DNA from: Clostridia bacterium
GTDB lineage: Bacteria; Bacillota; Clostridia; Christensenellales; Borkfalkiaceae
Reading direction: 5' to 3'
Length of the DNA stretch: 20,145 nt
NCBI GenBank assembly: GCA_900769545.1
Contig: CAAGGZ010000060.1
Coordinates: 1-20,145 of the forward strand
This document shows, one piece after another, positions 1-7,247 of the stretch (its first letter is position 1; each line of letters begins with the position of its first letter). Position numbers and translations under genes: made by a program. The notes beneath the pieces were generated by a model. The model was given only the letters and a program-made list of their open reading frames with translations. It was not told where the DNA came from and searched no databases.

Positions 1-103
1 GGGAATTACGGGTTCGTCAGGAATTACAGGCTCGTCGGTGGGAAGCTCTTCTACTTCTTCGTCTGCCGCATAAATTCTAATATTCGTAATCTTGAAATAT
101 GCG
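1..103. repeat. Direct repeat copy A (linker plus module end)
   Basis: These 103 bases match 517-619 with a single mismatch (A at 82, G at 598). The offset of 516 bp equals 172 codons, so the repeat is in frame in the lipoprotein gene. It encodes the Glu/Pro-rich linker and the last strands of module 3. Because it touches the window edge it may extend further left. Confidence 0.95.
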
Positions 104-2091
104 CCTTCGTCGCTGTTCATTACAAACTGCATTCTCAAGCCAGAACAATCCGCTACGATTTCACTTACCGTTCTTACCTTTCCGCAATCCCAGCCGCCGT
201 CCCAAGACGCATTACCCATAACCGCATAGGTATTGCCATCCGCATCGCCTGCCGCATTCGCGCCGTACGTCAAAAACGTGATTTGACCGTCTGCATACGC
301 CAAGTTCGTACCTACGTATTCTACATCCACAGTCACTTTCATACCTGCAGTAAGTTCTCTGTTAAGGACAAGTATACTTTCGCTGCCTGCCGTACCTACT
401 ACCTGTAAATATCCGTCTACGATTGCATAGGTTACGTTCTTTTCGTTACCGAAATCGTTGATTTGGTCTTCCGTTGTGAAATCGTATTCCGTTCTCGTAT
501 TTACTATGGGTTCATCGGGAATTACGGGTTCGTCAGGAATTACAGGCTCGTCGGTGGGAAGCTCTTCTACTTCTTCGTCTGCCGCATAAATTCTAATGTT
601 CGTAATCTTGAAATATGCGTCCATTTCGCTATTGAATACAAATTGCATTCTAATACCGGCGCAATCTTCTACAATCTCTGTTACCAATCTGGTTTTTGCG
701 CAATTCCAACCGCCGTCCCATTTCGCATTACCAATAACGGCTCCACTCTTACCATCCGCATCGCCTGACGCATTCGCACCATACGTCAAGAATGTGATTT
801 GCCCGTCCTCAAATGCCAAGTTCGCGCCTACATATTCCACGTCCACAGTCACTTTCATGCCTGCGGTAAGTTCGCTCTTCAATACAAGAATATTCGAGCT
901 GCCTTCTACACCGTTTACTTTCAAATAATTACCGTTTTCGTCTTCTACGATGGAATACGTTACGTTTTCAGGCTTATCAAAATCGTTGATTTGGTCAGGC
1001 GTTGTAAAGTCATATTCCGTTCTCGCTTCTGTAACAGGAGGCGTGATGGGCGCGTCGCTTGCGTCCTTAATTCTAATGCCCGTAATCTTCCAATAAGCCT
1101 CTGCGTTACCAACATAACGGAACTGGATTCTCAAGCCAGCGCAATTTTCCGTAATCACCGTCGTAGAGGTAAATTTACCATCATTCCAAAGGGTAGGAGT
1201 CTCCCACTTCGTCACTTTTTGACCGTCAAATTGCGCATCGCCAGTTGACATTGCGCCCCAAGACCAGAAACCCCAAGCGTCCACGATTTCGCCCACTACT
1301 TCGCAATCAACTTCAACGACTTTACCTGCTTTTAACGGCGTCTTTAACATTAAGATAGAGTAAAGGTCAGCCGCAGGCGTGCCCTCTTCAAAGTTGATAG
1401 GCGTAAGCTTTAAGTAGTTCCCATTTTCGTCTTCTACAATTTCCATGCCAGCGTGGTCAACATTCACAAAATCATTAAGCTGATCTGCCGTAGAGAAATC
1501 GTATACTTCTCTTAAATCTCTGTAAATTGCATACAGGGTATGGTCTTGGGCTGTTCTAACATCCGAACTGTAAGAAATAGGAGCTCCTGTTCCTTCCGAG
1601 TTAAGATACCAACCTAAAAATTCGGAAAGAGGTTTTTCGGGATCGCTAGGGATAACCATAGCACCGTACATATTACCAAACGTTACCGTTTGAGTGGGCA
1701 GTGAAGTTGCTCCGTTTACCGTACCGCCATTCAATTCGTAAGAAACCGTATAGGTGTTCCCTTGCCAAATTGCATACAAAGTATGATCTTCCGCATCTTC
1801 TGCAACAATAGTATCTTCAGTAATGGTATCGCCCTTGCCGTTTGCTTTCGTGTTCCAACCAACAAAGGTATATCCTTCATTTTCCACTTCAATAGTAGGC
1901 AATTCACCATAAGCTTCTCCTGGCATAACTTCAATATTTTCAGGATCATCTACTACTGTTCTGAAATTTAAATCAAACCCAACTGTAACTTTTTCACTTT
2001 CATTTCCACCCGTAATACAGCCTGTCAGCAACAATACGAGCGAAAAAAGTATTGTGATTATCTCTATAAAGAATTTTTTAATTTTCATCAT
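1..2091 (-). CDS. Modular repeat lipoprotein, surface carbohydrate-binding-like (partial, C-terminus outside the window)
   Basis: The frame is open from an ATG-ATG pair at 2091 to the left edge, giving 697 codons with no stop. AGGAG lies 5 nt before the first ATG and 8 nt before the second. A hydrophobic signal peptide ends in a lipobox (LLLTGC, Cys25), so a lipid-anchored surface protein is expected. Residues about 35-110 and 111-191 are two Listeria-Bacteroides type (InlB B-repeat, Flg_new) repeats, each with a GW...LYAIW/Y ending. Three beta-rich modules of about 150 residues follow at about 194-345, 357-503 and 533-675. Each starts near (R)xxYDFxT and ends near Y(F/W)KITxIRI, which resembles the jelly-roll ends of carbohydrate-binding modules. 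This resemblance is by eye, not a family match. Modules 2 and 3 are each followed by the same Glu/Pro linker. It is the last visible gene of the sugar-uptake operon, 32 nt after the solute-binding protein. Substrate capture at the cell surface is inference. Confidence 0.85.
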   Translation of the reverse strand, partial: MMKIKKFFIEIITILFSLVLLLTGCITGGNESEKVTVGFDLNFRTVVDDPENIEVMPGEAYGELPTIEVENEGYTFVGWNTKANGKGDTITEDTIVAEDAEDHTLYAIWQGNTYTVSYELNGGTVNGATSLPTQTVTFGNMYGAMVIPSDPEKPLSEFLGWYLNSEGTGAPISYSSDVRTAQDHTLYAIYRDLREVYDFSTADQLNDFVNVDHAGMEIVEDENGNYLKLTPINFEEGTPAADLYSILMLKTPLKAGKVVEVDCEVVGEIVDAWGFWSWGAMSTGDAQFDGQKVTKWETPTLWNDGKFTSTTVITENCAGLRIQFRYVGNAEAYWKITGIRIKDASDAPITPPVTEARTEYDFTTPDQINDFDKPENVTYSIVEDENGNYLKVNGVEGSSNILVLKSELTAGMKVTVDVEYVGANLAFEDGQITFLTYGANASGDADGKSGAVIGNAKWDGGWNCAKTRLVTEIVEDCAGIRMQFVFNSEMDAYFKITNIRIYAADEEVEELPTDEPVIPDEPVIPDEPIVNTRTEYDFTTEDQINDFGNEKNVTYAIVDGYLQVVGTAGSESILVLNRELTAGMKVTVDVEYVGTNLAYADGQITFLTYGANAAGDADGNTYAVMGNASWDGGWDCGKVRTVSEIVADCSGLRMQFVMNSDEGAYFKITNIRIYAADEEVEELPTDEPVIPDEPVIP
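517..619. repeat. Direct repeat copy B (linker plus module end)
   Basis: This is the second copy of the 103-bp repeat, encoding the end of module 2 and the following linker. Near-identity at DNA level, including synonymous positions, points to a recent in-frame duplication or gene conversion between modules, while the module interiors have diverged more. Confidence 0.95.
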
Positions 2092-2123
2092 TTTTTCTCC
2101 TAATTCCTTCGGATTATAAATTT

Positions 2124-3773
2124 TTAATTTCTTACGCCTGCAATTTCCATTTTTGTTTCCCACGTAGTCTTATATTCGTCGTATTCTTCCTTCACAAACG
2201 CTGCCGCTGTTTTAGGGGAAGCCGTACCAAATGCAGAAGCAATTTTAAGTTCCGCACAAGCCATAATACGACCAAGATATTCCATAGGGAAATTCATTGC
2301 ATTGCCGTAAGGAATGGATTCCTTAATTAAATCCAATCTCGAACGGGTATACGACGTACCGTTCTTATAATAATCCATTTGACTGTAATCAATCGTCAAA
2401 GGTGCGCCGCAACCATAGGTTTCCTGCATAACGATTTCCTGACCTGCTTTGGAATACATGAATTTCAAGAAATCTTTCGCTTCATTCAATTCAGCCGAAT
2501 ATTCGGGAATAACAGCAACGAAGTCAGGCAAAGTATGTCTTACAAGACGAGCATGGTTGATAAATTCCAACGTTGTCAACGAAATGCCAAGCGTTGCTGC
2601 ATCTGCTTCGGAAGGAGCGCTATTTCCGTCAATATAATTTTCGTCGATAAAGGATACGATTGCGGAAAGCTTTGCATCCTTTTCTGCATCCGTTCCCGTA
2701 AAGTCAGCCGCAATCTTATCATTGTTTACGATTTCGCTCATAACAGGTGTTCTCAACAATACAACGTCGGCATCGCCGGGATTGAATTTTGCAGATGCTT
2801 CTCTTTCCATCCAATCACCGTTACAGCTAAACAATGCGTTCCCGCGTAAGAAAGATAATTGTTCCAAATCATACGTTTGCGAGCTGTCGCCGTCATTTAC
2901 GTAACCGTTTGATTTCAAAATCATACTTCTTACGATATCATAAGCGTATTCTCTGCCCTTCGTATTGTAAATATCCGCCGTATATACGCCTTGTTCGTTT
3001 TTACCTTCGAAAAAGTTTTCCGACGCCGTTTTGCCTTCGTACTGGGGCCACAAACTATTAAACATAAAGTGCATATACGAGTTTTGTCCTGAATACGAGA
3101 ACGCATACGCATTACCGCTGGCAGCCTTCACGTCGTCCGTTTTAATTTTTTCAAACAACGTAAACATTTCGTCCGTTGTTTTAGGGAGAGTCAACTCCTC
3201 TTTTCCTGCATTTTTCAAGTTTGCATTCGTCGCGTCCCATTTCGTCTTATTGTACAACAAGCCGACAACCCCCGACGTCCAAGGCATAGAATATTGCTTC
3301 CCGTCCGAGTATGTAAAGTTGCTCACAAAAGAAGGATCCAACAAATCTTTAATTGTTTTCGTGCCGTCTGCTTCAGCGTACCCTTCCGCAACGGAAGTAT
3401 ATACATCTGACAAATCTGCCCAATGATATAACGTAGCGTCTCCTTGCGTTGCAAACACTGTATTTGTTACGGTAAAGAAAATATCAATATCATTCTTCTT
3501 TTTGCCAAGTTGCAACTGCGAATCTTGATAAGTAGGCGTAGGAGTCGTCTTTTTTACCGTTACTTTTACGTCTGTATGTAATTTGTTATACGCTTCTGCA
3601 AGACTATCAGCAAAATCATTGCCGTAGCCCTTAGAAACAACGCCAATTTGCACTTCTTTAACGCCACCGTTATCCGTGGAGTTATCTCCACCGCCGCCAC
3701 AACCTGCCATAACGCCTGTCGATAACAGCATCATACCCAAAACTGTTGCAGTAAATTTAAGATTTTTGTTCAT
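2124..3773 (-). CDS. Extracellular solute-binding lipoprotein of a CUT1-type sugar ABC transporter
   Basis: The product is 549 residues from the ATG at 3773, which has GGAGG 8-9 nt upstream. A TTG five codons further upstream falls in the ribosome binding site and is not the start. A signal peptide ends in VMAGC (Cys25), followed by a Gly-rich tether. The rest has family-1 solute-binding character: an early EVQIGVVSKGYG strand, a PWTSGVVGLLYNK segment around the hinge, and a late EAKDFLKFMYSKAGQEIV helix. It is longer than the usual 400-450 residues of this family. It should capture the ligand for the two permeases encoded upstream in the same operon. It follows the phosphatase gene by 42 nt and precedes the repeat lipoprotein by 32 nt. 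The ligand cannot be read from sequence; sugars or oligosaccharides are the usual ligands of the class. Confidence 0.9.
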   Translation of the reverse strand: MNKNLKFTATVLGMMLLSTGVMAGCGGGGDNSTDNGGVKEVQIGVVSKGYGNDFADSLAEAYNKLHTDVKVTVKKTTPTPTYQDSQLQLGKKKNDIDIFFTVTNTVFATQGDATLYHWADLSDVYTSVAEGYAEADGTKTIKDLLDPSFVSNFTYSDGKQYSMPWTSGVVGLLYNKTKWDATNANLKNAGKEELTLPKTTDEMFTLFEKIKTDDVKAASGNAYAFSYSGQNSYMHFMFNSLWPQYEGKTASENFFEGKNEQGVYTADIYNTKGREYAYDIVRSMILKSNGYVNDGDSSQTYDLEQLSFLRGNALFSCNGDWMEREASAKFNPGDADVVLLRTPVMSEIVNNDKIAADFTGTDAEKDAKLSAIVSFIDENYIDGNSAPSEADAATLGISLTTLEFINHARLVRHTLPDFVAVIPEYSAELNEAKDFLKFMYSKAGQEIVMQETYGCGAPLTIDYSQMDYYKNGTSYTRSRLDLIKESIPYGNAMNFPMEYLGRIMACAELKIASAFGTASPKTAAAFVKEEYDEYKTTWETKMEIAGVRN

Positions 3774-3815
3774 TATAGTTTCCTCCAATATATTCTAAAA
3801 ATAAATCCAAAATTT

Positions 3816-5006
3816 TTATATTTTATTTTCAAGCAAATCTTTCACGATATTGAAAACGTCGGTGTTTTTAATCAAGCTTTCATCGCTAAACTGGGAATAT
3901 CTATTGAATTTAATATCTTTCCCGTTGACGTAAAAACCAACATGTGCATCGCTATGACCAGTGCTACCCCAGTAATAATACAACGTCTCGTATTCAAAAC
4001 CATTGACCGTTGTCATATCCCGATAGTTATCTTTCGTAATTCCGTCGCGGAGGTGTAAGTCTCCAGTTTCATGGTCGGCAGTTACAATAATCACAGTGTC
4101 TGTCCTACCGCGCGCCCATTCCAACGCCGCTTCAACGCCTTGATCAAACGCAAGCAATTCCTCCACCATATAATTGATGTCATTATTATGCCCGCCATGA
4201 TCGATATGCGCACCTTCTGCCATCAACATAAAACCATCTTCGTCCTGGGACAGGAAATCCAACGCCGTTGCTACCGTTTCATGAAAGGTTTCATACATTT
4301 CGTTATCTTCTTCCACTTCTGCTTTAATCATCATATTGCAGAAGATTTTTTCGTCCGCTTTCACTACGTCGTACATATCCAGACCCGAAATTACGGAATA
4401 TCCTGCCTTTGTAAAATAATTCAAATCATCCGTTGTATCGCTCGCAAAGAAATTTATGCCACTGGTTTTCGAAGCTTCTTCCAACAAATTTCTCCACAAG
4501 CTACGGTCAACAGCGTGCGAAGAAAAGCCCATCGGCGTCGCGCCATTTAACCCTTCCGTCGTAATAACGCCTGTTCGCTTGCCCAACTCTTGCGCAATAT
4601 CCATAAGCGTTTCTAAAGGAACTTCTCTTTCAGGACCATAGCCTATTCTGCCATTCGTTGTTAAAACGCCCGTTGCCAAAGCCGTCGCTGCTGCCGCACT
4701 ATCCGTCGTCGTATAACCGCCAAGCCCATCCAGCGAAGTTGTATCTACCGTCGTGGAATAAGGAAATTCTTGAAAAGAAAGCTTACTTTCTTTCATAATT
4801 TCCCCAAACTTTACCTGTTCAGGCCCCATACCGTCCCCAATGAACAGAATTACGTTTTTAACCTCTGTCGCTTCCAATACAATCGAACCGCCCGACTCCA
4901 CTGATGCAGTACTATCGTCGGAGCCTATGTTACCAAAAAAACTACAACCTGTCGACAATAACGTCATTCCTAAAAGCATTGCTGTTATCTGAACTTTCTT
5001 GTTCAT
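3816..5006 (-). CDS. Lipoprotein alkaline phosphatase (PhoA superfamily)
   Basis: The product is 396 residues, starting at the ATG at 5006 with GGAGG 8-9 nt upstream; an in-frame TTG upstream lies in that site. The signal peptide ends in a lipobox (LLSTGC, Cys21), so the enzyme is tethered outside the membrane. All core alkaline phosphatase features are visible: metal ligand Asp58 in FIGDGMG; nucleophile Ser103 after Asp102 in TTTDSAAAATA; Arg168 in the position of the E. coli phosphate-binding Arg166; Glu264, Asp269 and His273 in EGAHIDHGGH; Asp311-His312 in TADHETGD; and His351 in STGHSD. The reaction is hydrolysis of phosphate monoesters with two Zn and usually Mg. It sits between permease 2 (76 nt gap) and the solute-binding protein (42 nt gap), so it probably prepares or trims the imported ligand. 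The physiological substrate is unknown. Confidence 0.92.
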   Translation of the reverse strand: MNKKVQITAMLLGMTLLSTGCSFFGNIGSDDSTASVESGGSIVLEATEVKNVILFIGDGMGPEQVKFGEIMKESKLSFQEFPYSTTVDTTSLDGLGGYTTTDSAAAATALATGVLTTNGRIGYGPEREVPLETLMDIAQELGKRTGVITTEGLNGATPMGFSSHAVDRSLWRNLLEEASKTSGINFFASDTTDDLNYFTKAGYSVISGLDMYDVVKADEKIFCNMMIKAEVEEDNEMYETFHETVATALDFLSQDEDGFMLMAEGAHIDHGGHNNDINYMVEELLAFDQGVEAALEWARGRTDTVIIVTADHETGDLHLRDGITKDNYRDMTTVNGFEYETLYYYWGSTGHSDAHVGFYVNGKDIKFNRYSQFSDESLIKNTDVFNIVKDLLENKI

Positions 5007-5082
5007 TGTCGTTTCCTCCAACTATTTTTTTATTTTAATAATTTCCTTTGAGCGTATTGAATGAAGACATCTTAATCCTTTT

Positions 5083-6045
5083 TTAGCCTTTTATACCACC
5101 GATATTCACGTTTGTCATCAGTTTTTCGCCAAACGAAATAACCAAAATGATTACGGGAATAGACGCAAGCAGCGTTCCTGCATAAAAGGTCATTTGCGGC
5201 GATATAATATCTTCCTGCGGAAATTTCATAATCATACTAAACTCGTATAAGCCCGAAGATAAAGTCGGCATCATACTCAAGAACAGTATCGGCGTTTCAT
5301 AATTGTTCCACTGCGCTATGAAGGTCAAAAGAAACAAGGAAAGACTCGGACCGATTGCCAAAGGTAGCATAATTTTAAAAAATATACCAAATCGAGTCGC
5401 TCCGTCTATTTCTGCCGCTTCCATATACGTTTTGTCTATACCGTTAAAAAAGGCGTACATAATCAAGAAATTGCTACCAAAGCCCCCCATATAGGTAATG
5501 AGAAACAACGGACTTTCTTCTAAATGTAGCGTATATACAACCTTATACATAGACGGCAACGAGCCGACAATAGGCAACGCTATTGTAAATAAAATAAAAC
5601 TAAATGCAATTTCCTTTCCAGGGAAACGGTATTTTGCAAAAATATATCCTGTTACTGCGTGCGCTAAGGTTGCCAACAAAGAAGCGCCGCCTGCAAACCA
5701 AATGCTGTTGATAAACATTCCGATAAAGCCCGTATCGTTGTGCTCGATAAAACGATAGGCGTCTGCATAATTGGTAAAATGCCAAAACGTGGGCAATGCG
5801 TTCATATTCAGCAAAAATTCATCGTCCGTTTTTACGGAGTTATAGAACGCCCAAACGATAAAGAATATTAACGACGCCGTATAAATCCAAAAAATCATAT
5901 ATACGATACTCGTTACAATTTTTGCGCCAATACTACCCTTTTTTGACAATATAATACGAACAATACCGACAATCGGAATCAGAAAACTGATAATTCCGAA
6001 CCATATATTTTTTATGTTATTTAATACTTTTCGACTCTGTAACAT
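5083..6045 (-). CDS. CUT1 sugar ABC transporter permease 2 (MalG/UgpE type) with extra N-terminal helix
   Basis: The product is 320 residues from the ATG at 6045. That start has GTGGAG 7 nt upstream and lies 1 nt after the stop of permease 1. A longer in-frame start at 6078 would sit inside the upstream gene, so I prefer 6045. The EAA loop that docks the ATPase is clear at residues about 209-230 (MEAAEIDGATRFGIFFKIML). The C-terminal half has the usual membrane segments. Two hydrophobic segments (about 14-34 and 42-67) precede the first periplasmic loop, whereas MalG-type permeases normally have one there. It forms a heterodimer with permease 1. No ATPase gene is present in the visible operon. 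Confidence 0.93.
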   Translation of the reverse strand: MLQSRKVLNNIKNIWFGIISFLIPIVGIVRIILSKKGSIGAKIVTSIVYMIFWIYTASLIFFIVWAFYNSVKTDDEFLLNMNALPTFWHFTNYADAYRFIEHNDTGFIGMFINSIWFAGGASLLATLAHAVTGYIFAKYRFPGKEIAFSFILFTIALPIVGSLPSMYKVVYTLHLEESPLFLITYMGGFGSNFLIMYAFFNGIDKTYMEAAEIDGATRFGIFFKIMLPLAIGPSLSLFLLTFIAQWNNYETPILFLSMMPTLSSGLYEFSMIMKFPQEDIISPQMTFYAGTLLASIPVIILVISFGEKLMTNVNIGGIKG

Positions 6046-6046
6046 A

Positions 6047-6958
6047 TTAAAACTCCACGTCCGCGTAAACTTTTCCAAGTCCCCATCTCGTCAAAGTAAT
6101 AATAGGGAACAATATAATCGTGCAAGCTACCCCCAAAGCAGAAGGTATGTATAACGCAGGAGCAGGTTGGTTGACTTGTTCGAATATCCAATAAGAAATC
6201 GTCTTAGTATCTGCCGCGCCTTTTGTAAGCAACAAAATCGGGCCTGTTGAGGTAAAGACGCTCGCCACGTTTAAAATCAACAACATAGAGAACGTTGGCC
6301 AGCAAAGCGGCAAAACAATTTTGAAAAGCTCCACTCGCATTCCAGCTCCATCGATTTGCGCCGCCTCTAAAATCTCGTTTGGAATACGCGTCATTGCCCC
6401 TGTAAACAAAATAAACTGTCCGCCAAAATTGGTCCAGAAGAAATATAAAAGAACGCCCCATTTACCGTATCTTTCATCAATGAAAAAGTCCGGAATCGGT
6501 TTATGGAATAATGTTTCCCAAAGTTTCCCTATTGGACCGTACTGCGTAATCGCATTATTGAAAATACCCGTAAGGAAAATTGCAGGTAAAATGCTCGGCA
6601 AGAACAAAAAAGTCCTCCAAAGCCCACGTAAAGGAATTTTTTTATAAAGAAAATATGTAAGGAAAAAACCCCAAGGCAATAAAAATATGATTTGAAAACC
6701 TGCCGTAATCAACGTATTGACAAGAGCATTTTTCAACTCGTTTGTCTTAAAAAGCTCGACAAGCGATTCAAAGTTTTTAAACGTTAAATATTTTTCACCC
6801 GTTGCCCTATCTAACCTCTGAAACGCAAGCAAAATCGAATTGAAATTGACCACTCCCCAGAAAATGATAAAATGAATCACGGGAATCAGCAACATCAACG
6901 CGACAAAAGCGTAATCTTTCGCTTTCTTATTTGCCAATTTTGTTGAATTCTTGTTCAT
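6047..6958 (-). CDS. CUT1 sugar ABC transporter permease 1 (MalF/UgpA type)
   Basis: The product is 303 residues; the start has GAGGAG 8 nt before the ATG. About six membrane helices are visible, with the conserved EAA loop at residues about 198-220 (EAAQIDGAGMRVELFKIVLP). The YGPIGKLWETLF stretch around 140-151 is typical of UgpA/LacF-like permeases. It is the first gene of the minus-strand operon, downstream of a sigma-A promoter and divergent from the GntR/LacI-type regulator. It pairs with permease 2, whose start lies 1 nt after its stop, suggesting coupled translation. The transported sugar is not predictable from the permease alone. Confidence 0.94.
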   Translation of the reverse strand: MNKNSTKLANKKAKDYAFVALMLLIPVIHFIIFWGVVNFNSILLAFQRLDRATGEKYLTFKNFESLVELFKTNELKNALVNTLITAGFQIIFLLPWGFFLTYFLYKKIPLRGLWRTFLFLPSILPAIFLTGIFNNAITQYGPIGKLWETLFHKPIPDFFIDERYGKWGVLLYFFWTNFGGQFILFTGAMTRIPNEILEAAQIDGAGMRVELFKIVLPLCWPTFSMLLILNVASVFTSTGPILLLTKGAADTKTISYWIFEQVNQPAPALYIPSALGVACTIILFPIITLTRWGLGKVYADVEF

Positions 6959-7075
6959 TTTTGTTACTCCTCTAAATTTACGCTCATTCTCGATTGGCTA
7001 TCTAAAATTCCATAAAGCTTTTCCTGTCCTCAACCTTTAGCCGAAACTTTTTATCCCCTCATTATTACACTTACC

Positions 7076-7103
7076 ATTCTATCACAATTTTTTCAATCGT
7101 CAA
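7076..7103 (-). promoter_or_regulatory. Sigma-A promoter for the sugar-uptake operon
   Basis: On the minus strand TTGACG (7098-7103) is followed after 16 nt by TAGAAT (7076-7081). It lies about 120 nt upstream of the first permease start, leaving a leader of about 110 nt. No terminator-like hairpin was seen in that leader. Confidence 0.7.
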
Positions 7104-7126
7104 TAGAAATTTTAAAAAAACTGGTA

Positions 7127-7156
7127 AAAGTGGTATATTCTTTTTTTTACCACTTT
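7127..7156. promoter_or_regulatory. Inverted-repeat operator candidate between divergent promoters
   Basis: Perfect 9-bp arms AAAGTGGTA (7127-7135) and TACCACTTT (7148-7156) are separated by 12 bp. A further TGGTA lies at 7122-7126 in direct orientation to the first arm, and another at 7072-7076 on the minus strand, touching the operon's -10 box. The site ends 8 bp before the regulator's own -35 box and 23 bp before that of the operon. Binding by the adjacent GntR/LacI-type regulator is inference. Confidence 0.6.
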
Positions 7157-7164
7157 GAAACCAT

Positions 7165-7193
7165 TAGACAATCCGAGAAAAAAATGATACAAT
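7165..7193 (+). promoter_or_regulatory. Sigma-A promoter for the GntR/LacI-type regulator
   Basis: TAGACA (7165-7170) and TACAAT (7188-7193) are separated by 17 bp. The start codon is at 7248, leaving a leader of about 48 nt. Confidence 0.75.
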
Positions 7194-7247
7194 ACTAAGT
7201 AAGTTATTCTTTTTATCCCTTTTTTGGTGGAGGTCGGAAAATAGATT

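Noticed and set aside
1..619. Possible CRISPR or transposon explanation of the 103-bp repeat
   Set aside because: There are only two copies, spaced by an exact multiple of three within a coding frame and encoding a protein linker and module end.
463..1248. Plus-strand open frames over the left 1.2 kb
   Set aside because: They are antisense to a continuous 697-codon minus-strand frame with lipobox, known repeat domains and in-frame duplications, so they are shadows of it.
3774..3788. Longer TTG start for the solute-binding protein (same pattern at 5007-5021 and 19879-19893)
   Set aside because: In all three cases the TTG overlaps the GGAGG site and would remove normal initiation. The following ATG is at ideal spacing and gives a standard N-terminus.
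5035..5070. An 11-codon reading frame with AAGGA in front, between permease 2 and the phosphatase
   Set aside because: It is too short to judge, has no recognisable features, and a chance ribosome-site-like sequence in an AT-rich gap is likely. Conservation would be needed to revive it.
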